Of a stretch of 24,319 bases of DNA, positions 1 to 7,032 are shown in pieces; positions within the stretch are counted from its first letter, which is position 1; each line of letters begins with the position of its first letter. The notes under the pieces are model-generated. The model was not told where the DNA came from, searched no databases, and saw nothing but the letters and a program-made list of their open reading frames with translations. Origin of the DNA: Chloroflexota bacterium (GTDB lineage Bacteria > Chloroflexota > Limnocylindria > Limnocylindrales > CSP1-4); the NCBI GenBank assembly GCA_021789355.1, contig JAJYJR010000020.1, positions 1-24,319 of the forward strand. The letters are read 5' to 3'. Made by a program: the position numbers and the translations under genes.

Positions 1-37
1 TTACGAAACAGCTGCTCTACCGCTGAGCTACGTCGGC
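1..37 (-). tRNA. tRNA-Thr(CGU), 5' part, cut by window edge
   Basis: Read on the minus strand from position 37, the sequence gives a 7-nt acceptor strand GCCGACG, the TA at 8-9, a D stem GCTC/GAGC closing an AGCGGTA loop, A26, an anticodon stem strand GCTGT and the loop TTCGTAA. The anticodon CGT (positions 5-3) reads threonine codon ACG. The 3' anticodon arm, variable loop, T arm and acceptor 3' strand lie outside the window. Identity is by manual folding; the canonical D arm with GG and the T33/A37 context make it convincing. Confidence 0.85.
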
Positions 38-104
38 GCGCCGGCTAGTCTAGCAGGCCGCCCACGCTCGTCGGGGCCCCTGGTCCGGGTTCGACGGTGA
101 ACTT

Positions 105-287
105 TCACGGCACTTCACGAGCGAAGAGGCGGTTGCCTGCCGCCCGGAGCCGGTACAGCGCGGCCGCGACGGAAGACAAGTGGCGAACGCTGTCGTCCCC
201 GTGGCTCAGCTCGTCGGCGATCTCCTGGTCGAGCCGGCGGGCAATCCTGTAAACGTGGCGAGTCGTGACGCCACAGAGCCCCGCCAC
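105..287 (-). CDS. short helix-turn-helix-like ORF, unrecognised
   Basis: This 60-residue ORF starts at GTG 287. It contains VTTRHVYRIARRLDQEIADE, which resembles a recognition-helix region followed by an amphipathic helix, and it ends in an Arg/Leu-rich helix. The same frame stays open upstream for about 20 more codons (back to a TGA near 357), reading GRRIALLVTGTAVHVAGLCG with plausible codon use but no ATG/GTG start. The ORF overlaps the 3' end of the upstream membrane protein in another frame by 82 nt. Either it is a small regulator with an unusual start, or a frameshift separates it from that gene. No family could be named, so the function is not assigned. Confidence 0.35.
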   Translation of the reverse strand: MAGLCGVTTRHVYRIARRLDQEIADELSHGDDSVRHLSSVAAALYRLRAAGNRLFAREVP

Positions 288-772
288 ATGGACGGCGGTG
301 CCCGTGACGAGCAGGGCAATCCGACGTCCAAGTCCAGGAACGGTCGAGGCCCCTGCCGGTCAGCGTGTCCGGCCAAGCCCCGTTGCTCGACCATCAGGAT
401 GGCAGCGGCGAAGAAGAGCGCCACCCACAGCGCGAGGGCGATGTTCGAGACGAATATCTGGATCGGGTCAGCCATCCGGAGGCTCAGGACGGCCTCGGTC
501 AGCAGCCCGACGCCGAGCCCGAGGATGGTCGCCCGTCGCACGTGAAGCGACGGCCCGTGGTGGGGCCATGGAGGCCGCGCCCGGCCCCAGTTGATCGCCA
601 GCGCGATGGCGCCGACGCCGAAGACGGCGACCATCCCGACGGCCAGGGTTTCGACGAGCGCCAGGAACGGCGTGTCCGACCGCGTGCTGATGGTCGGGGC
701 GGCGACCGCCAGGACGATCAGCCCAACGGTCATGGCCTGCCGCACCTGCAACGGGGGCCTCGGCTCCTCCAT
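206..772 (-). CDS. small polytopic membrane protein, function unknown
   Basis: This 188-residue ORF starts at ATG 772, directly after a GTG at 775. It has about four hydrophobic segments: near residues 13-29, 37-60, 82-100 and 107-127. The last reads FVSNIALALWVALFFAAAIL and is clearly membrane-like. The C-terminal 60 residues after MVEQR are rich in Arg, Pro and Ser and overlap the helix-turn-helix-like ORF at 105-287, so the true C-terminus may be wrong or frameshifted. It follows another small membrane protein by 7 nt, so the two are probably co-transcribed and may form one complex. No catalytic motif is visible. Confidence 0.5.
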   Translation of the reverse strand: MEEPRPPLQVRQAMTVGLIVLAVAAPTISTRSDTPFLALVETLAVGMVAVFGVGAIALAINWGRARPPWPHHGPSLHVRRATILGLGVGLLTEAVLSLRMADPIQIFVSNIALALWVALFFAAAILMVEQRGLAGHADRQGPRPFLDLDVGLPCSSRAPPSMWRGSVASRLATFTGLPAGSTRRSPTS

Positions 773-779
773 CACGGCA

Positions 780-1142
780 TCACCATTCGCCGACGGCTTC
801 GAGGGCGCGGAAGCACCAGACCACGTAGGGAGCGACGAGCGCCACGAGGACGAGCCCCTTCACCATGCCCAGGTAGGCCGGCAGCACGAGAGTGAGTGCC
901 AGCGCGGCAACGATGACGGGGCCATCGCCGAGGGTGACCCGTGTTCGCAGCCTTCGGTCCTTGATGCGGTGGTTCTTCAGCCCCAGCAGGGTCGAGCCGA
1001 CGAGAGCCATGACCACCCACACCCAGATCTCGCGGGTGTCCGGCCCGTTCGGTGTCTGGACCGTGTAGCCGTAGGTGACGTAGCCAAACAGCGCCCCGAA
1101 GGCGAGCACGTAGGCCCAGAGAGACACGGATCGGACGCTCAT
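780..1142 (-). CDS. small four-helix membrane protein, function unknown
   Basis: This 120-residue protein has four hydrophobic helices: AYVLAFGALFGYVTYGYTV near the N-terminus, then EIWVWVVMALVGSTLLGL, VIVAALALTLVLPAYLG and GLVLVALVAPYVVWCF. A basic loop (KNHRIKDRRLRTR) lies between helices 2 and 3. The start at ATG 1142 is chosen because a GAGGGGG ribosome binding site lies upstream; an in-frame ORF extends to 1202 but adds an unlikely leader. The stop is 7 nt before the GTG-ATG start of the next membrane gene, suggesting a two-gene operon. I do not recognise the family. Confidence 0.6.
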   Translation of the reverse strand: MSVRSVSLWAYVLAFGALFGYVTYGYTVQTPNGPDTREIWVWVVMALVGSTLLGLKNHRIKDRRLRTRVTLGDGPVIVAALALTLVLPAYLGMVKGLVLVALVAPYVVWCFRALEAVGEW

Positions 1143-1346
1143 TGCCCTGACCCCCTCGATGTGAACGAGGTCAGGATCGACGCGGCGCGCGCCCGGCGTC
1201 AAGAACCCTTTCGCCTCTTGGCCCCGACGGCTATTTGGAGACGCTCACCAGGATCGGCTCACTCCGGGCGGCCAATCCGATGCTGCCGTCGGTGAGGTCC
1301 TCGACGAGTCCACCCGCCAGCTGGCGTCGGGCCGTCCGGCGCAGTC
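1143..1346. other. intergenic region with a possible coding remnant
   Basis: No complete gene is seen. On the minus strand one frame reads LAGGLVEDLTDGSIGLAAR and continues to a stop at 1231. This looks protein-like but has no start or upstream domain of its own and runs out of frame with the MFS gene. It could be the tail of a degraded gene or chance in GC-rich DNA. Confidence 0.3.
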
Positions 1347-2636
1347 TCAGCCGGCGGCCTCCGGCATCGCCTGAAGCGACCGGACGGGCGAGAGGAGCAC
1401 CGCGAGGAACGGCAGGCACGACCCGAGCGCGCCGATCCAGATGGCGTTGTGGACGCCCACGCCCGTCGCCACGAGGCCACCGAGGATCGAGCCGATCGGG
1501 ATCGTCCCCCAGACGATGAAGCGCATCGTCGCGTTCATCCGGGCCTGGATGGCGATCGGAGAGACGGCCTGGCGGTAGCTCACCTGGTTGATGTTGTAGA
1601 CGACGTTGGCGAAGCCCCCCAGCGCGACCGAGGCGACGAGCCAGGCGACGGGCGCGCCGTGGGGCGCGAGCGGCAGGAGCAGCATGGCCGGTCCGTTGAG
1701 CGCCACGGATCCGACGATCGCCCGGCCGAGCCCGGCTCGAGCCGCAACGTGGTTGGCCACGAGCGCCCCGCCGAGGGTGCCGAGCGCCCCGATCCCGAAG
1801 ATCGCCCCCGCCATGGCCGCGCTCAGTCCGAGCTCCCGATACAGGTAGACGGGAATGATCGCGTAGACCATGTTGCTGCACAGGTTCGCCGAGGATGTGG
1901 TCGCGGCGATCGCCCGCAGGTACGGGTTGCCAAGCACGAAGCGGAGCCCCTCGGCGACCTGGCGCTGGAGCGGTTCGCGGGCCAGGCCGGCGGCTCGCCG
2001 CTCCGCCTCGGGGTGCGGTTCGGGGCGCTTGATGCTCCAGACGAAGAGCGCCGAGGCGAGGTAGCTGAGCGCGTCGGCAATGATCGCGTAGGGCGCGCCG
2101 ATGGCCCCGATCAGGACACCCCCGAGCCCGGGCCCGACCACCGCGGCTGAGGCCTCGCTCGCCTGGAGCTTGCCGTTGCCCTCGACGAGCTCGTCCCGCT
2201 CCACGAGCGCCGGGAGGTACGACTGGTAGGCGACGTCGAAGAAGACCGTGGCGACGCCGGCGGCGAAGCTCACGAGGTAGAGCTGCCAGATCGTGAGGAT
2301 CTCCAGCCCCCAGGCCATGGGGACGGTGCCGAGCGCGACAAGGCGTACGAGATCGCCCGAGACCAGGACCGGGCGCCGCCGCATGCGATCCAGCCAGGCA
2401 CCGGCCGGGAGGGTGAACAGCAGGAAGGGGAGGAACTGCAGGGCGCCCAGCAGCGCCACCTCGAAGGGTGTCGCGTGAAGGAGCACGGTCGCGATGAACG
2501 GGATGGCCAGCAGGCTCACCTGGGAACCGAACTGGCTGATCGTCTCGCCGACCCAGAGACGCCGGAAGTCGACCTCGCGCAGGAGCCCGAGGCGGTCCCG
2601 CACCGGGCGGGCTGCCGACTCGCCGGAGGGGATCAC
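1347..2636 (-). CDS. MFS exporter, EntS/MFS_3-like
   Basis: This 429-residue major facilitator protein sits in the inner membrane and probably exports a small toxic or signalling compound by proton antiport. The N-terminus FRRLWVGETISQFGSQVSLL is typical of the MFS_3/enterobactin-exporter-like group, and the loop GAWLDRMRRRPVL is a motif A variant between helices 2 and 3. About 12 hydrophobic helices can be counted in two halves, separated by a charged loop after FVWSIKRPEPHPEAERR. The start is GTG 2636, which overlaps the stop of the ArsR-type gene by 4 nt (GTGA). This indicates translational coupling, so the regulator probably controls this exporter. Upstream in-frame codons inside the regulator are ignored. 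The substrate cannot be inferred. Confidence 0.85.
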   Translation of the reverse strand: MIPSGESAARPVRDRLGLLREVDFRRLWVGETISQFGSQVSLLAIPFIATVLLHATPFEVALLGALQFLPFLLFTLPAGAWLDRMRRRPVLVSGDLVRLVALGTVPMAWGLEILTIWQLYLVSFAAGVATVFFDVAYQSYLPALVERDELVEGNGKLQASEASAAVVGPGLGGVLIGAIGAPYAIIADALSYLASALFVWSIKRPEPHPEAERRAAGLAREPLQRQVAEGLRFVLGNPYLRAIAATTSSANLCSNMVYAIIPVYLYRELGLSAAMAGAIFGIGALGTLGGALVANHVAARAGLGRAIVGSVALNGPAMLLLPLAPHGAPVAWLVASVALGGFANVVYNINQVSYRQAVSPIAIQARMNATMRFIVWGTIPIGSILGGLVATGVGVHNAIWIGALGSCLPFLAVLLSPVRSLQAMPEAAG

Positions 2637-3202
2637 GCAGGTTCGCCGGTGGGGAAGACGTCGACCTGGATCTCGACGTCGCGCGCATCGGGACCCGGCG
2701 GACGGGCGATGTACGCATCGATGATCGCCACGAGTTCGTCTGCGAGCGCGCGAGTCTGGGCGGGGCTGAGGCGGGCGACGAAGGCCGAATCCTCGGCGGC
2801 GTCGTGCCATGCCCCGCTCCATCGCTCGCGCTCATTCAGCCACTTCTCGATGCGCTGCTCGGAGATGCGCTGCCGCTCGCCGCTGACCACGCGAAGGGCC
2901 TCGCGGGCGACTTCGTCCCCGACGAACTCGGACGGGTGGATCTCGATGACGTCCGACGTCGCGCGCCACCAGCGCTCGCGACCCATGCCGCGGCCCGGCT
3001 CAGGTTCCACGAACCCGTGGCGGGCGAGCATCCGCAGGTGATAGCTCGTCGCAGCGCTCGACTCGCCGAACTGGCGGGCGAGCTGCGTCGCGGTCGCCGG
3101 GCCCTCCCGACGCAGCCGGTCGCGGATCCGGATCCTGAGCGGATGCGCGAGGGCGATGAGCGAGCGGGCGTCGAGTCGGCGCCGCGAAACTCCGGCGTCC
3201 AT
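2633..3202 (-). CDS. ArsR-type winged-helix transcriptional regulator
   Basis: This 189-residue protein has a winged helix-turn-helix at about residues 12-84: HPLRIRIRDRLRREGPAT, then the recognition region ATSYHLRMLARHGFVEPEPG and a wing ending RERWWRAT. No ArsR metal-binding CxC motif is seen, so the ligand is probably organic or protein-linked rather than a metal. The C-terminal 100 residues are helical and charged (KWLNERERW, TRALADELVAIIDAY) and may serve as dimer or ligand domain. It begins the operon and is coupled to the MFS exporter by a 4-nt overlap. Two inverted repeats lie within 45 nt upstream of ATG 3202, which fits autoregulation. No strong Shine-Dalgarno is seen. Confidence 0.85.
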   Translation of the reverse strand: MDAGVSRRRLDARSLIALAHPLRIRIRDRLRREGPATATQLARQFGESSAATSYHLRMLARHGFVEPEPGRGMGRERWWRATSDVIEIHPSEFVGDEVAREALRVVSGERQRISEQRIEKWLNERERWSGAWHDAAEDSAFVARLSPAQTRALADELVAIIDAYIARPPGPDARDVEIQVDVFPTGEPA

Positions 3203-3207
3203 CTATC

Positions 3208-3221
3208 CAAAGATACCTTTG
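3208..3221. promoter_or_regulatory. inverted repeat next to regulator start, operator candidate
   Basis: CAAAG-ATAC-CTTTG forms a perfect 5-bp inverted repeat 6 nt upstream of the ArsR-type start codon. It is AT-rich against a very GC-rich background, so it may overlap the promoter or the leader of the transcript. Confidence 0.45.
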
Positions 3222-3226
3222 CAAAT

Positions 3227-3243
3227 GAGTCTTGGCAAGACTC
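3227..3243. promoter_or_regulatory. 17-bp palindrome, operator candidate for the ArsR-MFS operon
   Basis: GAGTCTTG-G-CAAGACTC is a perfect 8-bp inverted repeat with a 1-nt centre, 25-41 nt upstream of the regulator's ATG. This size and position are typical of a dimeric winged-helix operator. No gene diverges from this point, so autoregulation of the regulator-exporter operon is the simplest reading. Confidence 0.6.
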
Positions 3244-3500
3244 CGGGCGCGAAGAATGCGCCGTGATCGGGCTTGATCGGGGGTCCCATCGAGCAGGTGG
3301 CCGTCCGGGGCGCGGCGGGTTGCCCTGTGGGACGCAGGAGTAAGCGGACCAGATCGGGGCCGACAGCTACGCCCCTGACGTGGGCTCCGCAGTCGAGGTG
3401 GTCAATGGGTGGTGAGCAGCTGAGCCTGGTCAGGAGGCGCCGAGCGCCCGGGGCTGCCGGTCAGGCGCGTCCGGGGCGGCCGAGCGCCTGTGGGTGCCGG
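3244..3500. other. intergenic region between two MFS loci
   Basis: I see no gene here. It holds upstream DNA of the ArsR-MFS operon on one side and, at 3439-3500, most of the tandem duplication that extends from the end of the DHA2 exporter gene. Confidence 0.5.
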
Positions 3501-3514
3501 TCAGGCACGTCCGG
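3439..3514. repeat. tandem duplication, 40-bp period, at the 3' end of the DHA2 exporter gene
   Basis: A 36-bp unit starting GCCGAGCGCC and ending GCCGGTCAGG(C)(G/A)CGTCCGG occurs at 3439-3474 and 3479-3514, separated by GGCG. I count 32 of 36 identical positions. The second copy contains the exporter's TGA (3501-3503) and its last codons; the first copy carries the same TGA context just downstream. Confidence 0.8.
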
Positions 3515-5042
3515 CTTCGACGGCGGACGCGCGACGCGTCCGGGCGGTGTCCCCGGCCACGTACGTCATCGCGCTCGCGGCAAGGACGATCACGGCCGAG
3601 ACGACCAGGGCGTGGGCCATGCCGACCGTGAAGGCGCTCATGATCGGCGCGCCAAGCTGGACCGAGGTCCCGAGGAAGATCTCGCCCACCAGGCGCCCCG
3701 GAATCGCCGCGGCCGCGACCGCCAGGGCAAGGGCGAAGCTCGTCACCATCCCGGTCTGGCGGAAGGTGGCGAGCGTGGCGCTCGCCACTCCCAGTCGCTC
3801 CGGCGGCGCGGCACCCATGACCGCACTCGTGTTGGGCGACCAGAAGAGCCCCCCGCCGAGCCCGAGGACGAGCAGGCCGGCCAGGAGGACGGGGTACTCG
3901 GAGGTCTCCGTGAGCTGCGCGAGGAGGAGGCAGGCGACGGCCTGGAGCACCAGCCCGGCCGTGGCCGGCAGACGCGCCCCGACGCGGTCGGAGAAGGCGC
4001 CGCCGATCGGCCCCACCACCGACTGGACGAGCGGGAGCGGCAGGATCATGAGGGCCGCCTGCAGGGGCGCAATGCCCTTCACGCCCTGCAGGTAGAAGAG
4101 CACCAGGAAGTTCACCGCGAACATGCTGAGGCTCTGCAGGGTGGCGGCCGCGGTCCCGAAGGTCAGGATCCGCGAGCGGAACAGGGAGGGATCGATGAAG
4201 TGGATCCCGGCCCCGCGCTCGCCGAGGACGAAGAGCCCCTCGAGGACGATCGCCGCCCCGATCAGGCCCAGGGTGGGGGCGGAGAGCCAGCCCCACGAGA
4301 CCGCCTGCGAGAGGGCGACAAGGAGGCAGGTGATGCCGCCCGAGAAGAGGACCATGCCGCGGAGATCGAAGCGCTCGACGCGCCGCGATGCTCCCAGCTC
4401 GTGGAGCGCCAGGTAGGCCCAGGCCGTGCCGAAGATCCCGATCGGCAGGTTGACGAGAAAGATCCAGCGCCAGGAGGCGACGGCCAGGATGGCGCCGCCG
4501 GCCACCGGCCCCACGACGCTGCCGATCGCCCACGTCACGGAGTTGATGCCCATCGCCCGGCCGCGTTCGCCCGACGGGAAGGCCTCGGTCAGGATGGCCA
4601 TGCCGTTCGCCATGAGCATCGCCCCGCCGAGCCCCTGGACGAGCCGGAAGAAGACGAGCTGGAGCCCCGTCCCGGCGAGTGCGCAGAGCAGCGACCCGAC
4701 GGTGAAGACCGCGAACCCGAGGTTGTAGAGGCGCACCCGGCCGAACATGTCGGCCAGCCGGCCGAAAAGCATGAGGCAGACGGTGCTCATGAGGATGTAG
4801 CCCATGAGCACCCAGATCATCGTCAGCAGGTCCGAGTGGAGCGTCGTCATGATGGTGGGCAGGGCGAGGACGACGATCGAGGAATCGATCGCCGACATGG
4901 CCGCCCCCAGGGTGGTGACCGAGAGGGCAACCCACTTGTAGTCGATCGGCCGCCGCAGCCCCTGCGGCGGCCGATCCGCCCGGCCTCGGCCCGCCGGTGC
5001 CGCCTGCGACTCCACGTCCGATCCAGGTCCGCCCAGGTTCAT
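3501..5042 (-). CDS. DHA2-family (EmrB/QacA-like) 14-helix MFS drug exporter
   Basis: This 513-residue inner-membrane drug:H+ antiporter is of the usual DHA2 length. Visible signatures include the first helix VTTLGAAMSAIDSSIVVLAL, with the DxxIV-type acidic residue, motif A GRLADMFGRVRLY, the motif RLVQGLGGAML, motif C GSVVGPVAGGA and ASWRWIFLVNLPIG. These are characteristic of EmrB/QacA proteins. The start is ATG 5042, preceded by CGAGGG at a spacing of 7; the adjacent TTG at 5045 is less likely. No EmrA-like adaptor or regulator lies next to it, and it diverges from the PfkB kinase gene, with 242 nt for promoters between them. The short C-terminal tail after the last helix is basic and coincides with the tandem duplication. 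Confidence 0.9.
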   Translation of the reverse strand: MNLGGPGSDVESQAAPAGRGRADRPPQGLRRPIDYKWVALSVTTLGAAMSAIDSSIVVLALPTIMTTLHSDLLTMIWVLMGYILMSTVCLMLFGRLADMFGRVRLYNLGFAVFTVGSLLCALAGTGLQLVFFRLVQGLGGAMLMANGMAILTEAFPSGERGRAMGINSVTWAIGSVVGPVAGGAILAVASWRWIFLVNLPIGIFGTAWAYLALHELGASRRVERFDLRGMVLFSGGITCLLVALSQAVSWGWLSAPTLGLIGAAIVLEGLFVLGERGAGIHFIDPSLFRSRILTFGTAAATLQSLSMFAVNFLVLFYLQGVKGIAPLQAALMILPLPLVQSVVGPIGGAFSDRVGARLPATAGLVLQAVACLLLAQLTETSEYPVLLAGLLVLGLGGGLFWSPNTSAVMGAAPPERLGVASATLATFRQTGMVTSFALALAVAAAAIPGRLVGEIFLGTSVQLGAPIMSAFTVGMAHALVVSAVIVLAASAMTYVAGDTARTRRASAVEAGRA

Positions 5043-5284
5043 CAAGACCCTCGCCGTGTCACGGGCTCGACGCCCATTCCCGGGTGCGCACGCCGCGGGA
5101 ACTCTCGGAGTACAGCCGCAGTCGCGATCGCCCGGACGCGCCCTACAGGATGGGCCGACTCGGCGTTCCCTGCAAAGGCTCGGCGCAGCCGGTCCGGCGG
5201 CGCAGTCGCCGCCGTGTGGGGGCCTCTCCGGTCGTGGCGGGCCTGCCTCCCGGCTACCATGGCATCCATGGCGGCGGCAGGGCG

Positions 5285-6289
5285 GTGATCCTCGTCTGCG
5301 GCGAGGCGCTGGTCGACCTCGTCCCGGTCCCGGTCGGCGGGGAGGCCGCCTATCTCCCGAGGGCCGGCGGATCGCCGTACAACGTGGCCGTGGGGCTCGT
5401 GCGCCTCGGCCAGGAGGTCGCGTTCCTGGGCCGCTTCTCCCACGACCGTTTCGGACGCCTGCTGCGGGACCGGCTGACGGCGAACGCGGTCCGGCTGCTC
5501 GGCCCGCCCGACGGAGGGGGGCCGACCGCCCTGGCGGTCGTCCACCTGGAGCCGGGCGGCGAACCCGAGTTCGCCTTCTACGGAGAGGGGACGGCCGACC
5601 GTTCCCTTGCGCCCAGCGACCTGCCCGCGGCCCTGCCGGAGGGGACGGCGGCCCTCCACTTCGGCTCGATCTCCCTCGTCCGGGAGCCCGGCGCGTCGGC
5701 CTTCGAGGAGCTCATGCGGCGCGAGGCCGGGCGGCGGGTCATCAGCCTCGACCCCAACGTTCGGCCCGGCCTGATCGCCGATCGGGCCGCCTACCTGCGG
5801 CGGCTCGCCGGCTGGCTCGCCCTGGCCGACGTGGTCAAGGTCAGCCGGGCCGACCTCGGCTGGATCCAGCCGGGCGAGGAGCCCGAGGCGGTCGCCCGGG
5901 CCTGGCTGGCCGCCGGGCCGGCGCTCGTCGCGGTGACCCGGGGTGCGGAAGGCGCGATCGCCTTCACCGCCACCGACCGAGTGGCGGTCCCGGGCATCCG
6001 CGTTCCCGTGGCCGACACTGTGGGCGCCGGCGACGCGTTCACGGCCGGCCTCCTGGCCGGCCTGGCGGAGGACGGCCGGCTGGACCGCTCGCGCCTCGGC
6101 GAGCTGTCGGAGGCCGTGCTCGAGGCGTGCCTCGGGTTCGCCAACGCGGCCGCGGCCCTGACCTGTACGCGCCCCGGCGCCGAGCCGCCGACACGGGAGG
6201 AGGTCGCGGCGTTTGCCAGCCGGGATGGGGAGACGGCGCCGCGGGCCGCTCGGCGCGCTACAGGCCCAGCGTCTCCCGGACCGTCTTGA
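5285..6289 (+). CDS. PfkB-family carbohydrate kinase (fructokinase-like)
   Basis: This 334-residue ribokinase/PfkB kinase is predicted to phosphorylate a sugar in the cytoplasm. The N-terminus MILVCGEALVDLVP carries the substrate-contacting GEALxD pattern common in fructokinases. Signature 1 is GGSPYNVAVGLVRLG (residues 29-43) and signature 2 is DTVGAGDAFTAGLLAG, with catalytic Asp250 after the GAG anion hole. ISLDPNVRP (153-161) is the usual PfkB motif between them. The start is GTG 5285, with AGGG just upstream; two ATGs at 5259 and 5268 are out of frame. The last 25 residues are Ala/Arg/Pro-rich and overlap the convergent HD gene by 32 bp. 2-Keto-3-deoxygluconate kinase is an alternative, but the GEALxD start favours a fructokinase-type enzyme. 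Confidence 0.85.
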   Translation: MILVCGEALVDLVPVPVGGEAAYLPRAGGSPYNVAVGLVRLGQEVAFLGRFSHDRFGRLLRDRLTANAVRLLGPPDGGGPTALAVVHLEPGGEPEFAFYGEGTADRSLAPSDLPAALPEGTAALHFGSISLVREPGASAFEELMRREAGRRVISLDPNVRPGLIADRAAYLRRLAGWLALADVVKVSRADLGWIQPGEEPEAVARAWLAAGPALVAVTRGAEGAIAFTATDRVAVPGIRVPVADTVGAGDAFTAGLLAGLAEDGRLDRSRLGELSEAVLEACLGFANAAAALTCTRPGAEPPTREEVAAFASRDGETAPRAARRATGPASPGPS

Positions 6290-6824
6290 GCCCCTCGACC
6301 ACGTTGGCGACATGCTCGTCGAACGGCACCCCGAGCTCCTCGGCGCCGCGGACCAGTTGGTCGCGGGGAACCTGGCGGGCGAAACCCTTGTCCCTCATCT
6401 TCTTGGTCACCGCCCGCGGGTCCACCTCGTCGAGCGAGCGGTTCGGCCGGACATAGGCGACCGCGATGACGAAGCCGGCCGTCTCGTCGCAGGCGTAGAC
6501 GGTCTTCGCCAGCAGGCTGGTCCGGGCCACCCCCGTGTGGTCGCCATGGCCCAGGACGGCCTCCACCACCTCGTCGGGGTAGCCGAGCCGCCGCAGCTCC
6601 TCCGCCCCACGCACCGGATGCGTCTCGGGGTAGCGCTCGTAATCGAAGTCGTGGAGCAGGCCCGCCGCGCGCCACGTCTCCAGCTCCGGCCCGCCGATGC
6701 CGAAGCGGTGCTCGCCGTACCAGGCGACGGTCGCCTCGACGGCCAGCCCGTGCCTGCGCAGCGCCTCGCTGGGCGTCCACTCGGTGAGGAGCCGCCAGGC
6801 GTCCTCGCGGGTCGGGCTCGGCAT
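6258..6824 (-). CDS. HD-domain phosphohydrolase-like protein
   Basis: This 188-residue soluble protein carries an HD-domain metal site: His25, the paired His58-Asp59 (GLLHDFDYERYPETHP), His93/His96 (LGHGDHTG) and Asp113 (ACDETAGF). This layout fits small HD proteins that are often near nucleotide or nucleoside metabolism; the substrate is unknown. Residues 131-188 form a helical C-terminal part containing DPRAVTKKMRDKGFARQV, which recurs in this group. The start at ATG 6824 is fixed by a perfect AGGAGG 6 nt upstream; an in-frame extension to 6920 lacks one. Its 3' end overlaps the PfkB gene tail-to-tail by 32 bp, and its 5' end diverges from the nitrilase gene. Confidence 0.85.
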   Translation of the reverse strand: MPSPTREDAWRLLTEWTPSEALRRHGLAVEATVAWYGEHRFGIGGPELETWRAAGLLHDFDYERYPETHPVRGAEELRRLGYPDEVVEAVLGHGDHTGVARTSLLAKTVYACDETAGFVIAVAYVRPNRSLDEVDPRAVTKKMRDKGFARQVPRDQLVRGAEELGVPFDEHVANVVEGLKTVRETLGL

Positions 6825-7032
6825 GCGCGCCTCCTGTCGACTGGCTGAACGGTCCGCCCGAGCCGGCGGGCCCTGCCCGGAGCCTAGCACGGCCCGGATG
6901 GCCGCCGGACCCCGGGGCACGACCGGACGTGACCGCTCGGGCGGGGCTCGAGCCTCGCTGTGGGCCGGCGCGCGTCGCCCCGCCGGCGCCCGACCGGACG
7001 TGGCATCCTCCGCGCATCAGGCGGAGGTGCCC
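6825..7032. promoter_or_regulatory. divergent promoter region, HD protein / nitrilase
   Basis: These 208 nt separate two divergent start codons and must hold both promoters. I see no convincing paired -35/-10 hexamers; the clear elements are the AGGAGG of the HD gene and the hairpin over the nitrilase Shine-Dalgarno. Confidence 0.5.
7007..7027 (+). promoter_or_regulatory. hairpin sequestering the nitrilase Shine-Dalgarno
   Basis: CCTCCGC-GCATCAG-GCGGAGG is a perfect 7-bp inverted repeat with a 7-nt loop. Its 3' arm contains the whole GGAGG ribosome binding site (7023-7027) of the GTG start at 7033. If formed in mRNA it would hide the site from the ribosome. Confidence 0.55.

Noticed and set aside
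97..108. GTGAA-CT-TTCAC inverted repeat near the tRNA
   Set aside because: Short, partly inside the terminal codons of the small ORF at 105-287 and without clear regulatory context.
3273..5288. 671-codon plus-strand open frame across the DHA2 exporter gene
   Set aside because: Antisense to a clear 14-helix transporter; composition is dominated by Arg, Gly, Asp and Glu with no domain, as expected of a shadow frame in very GC-rich DNA.
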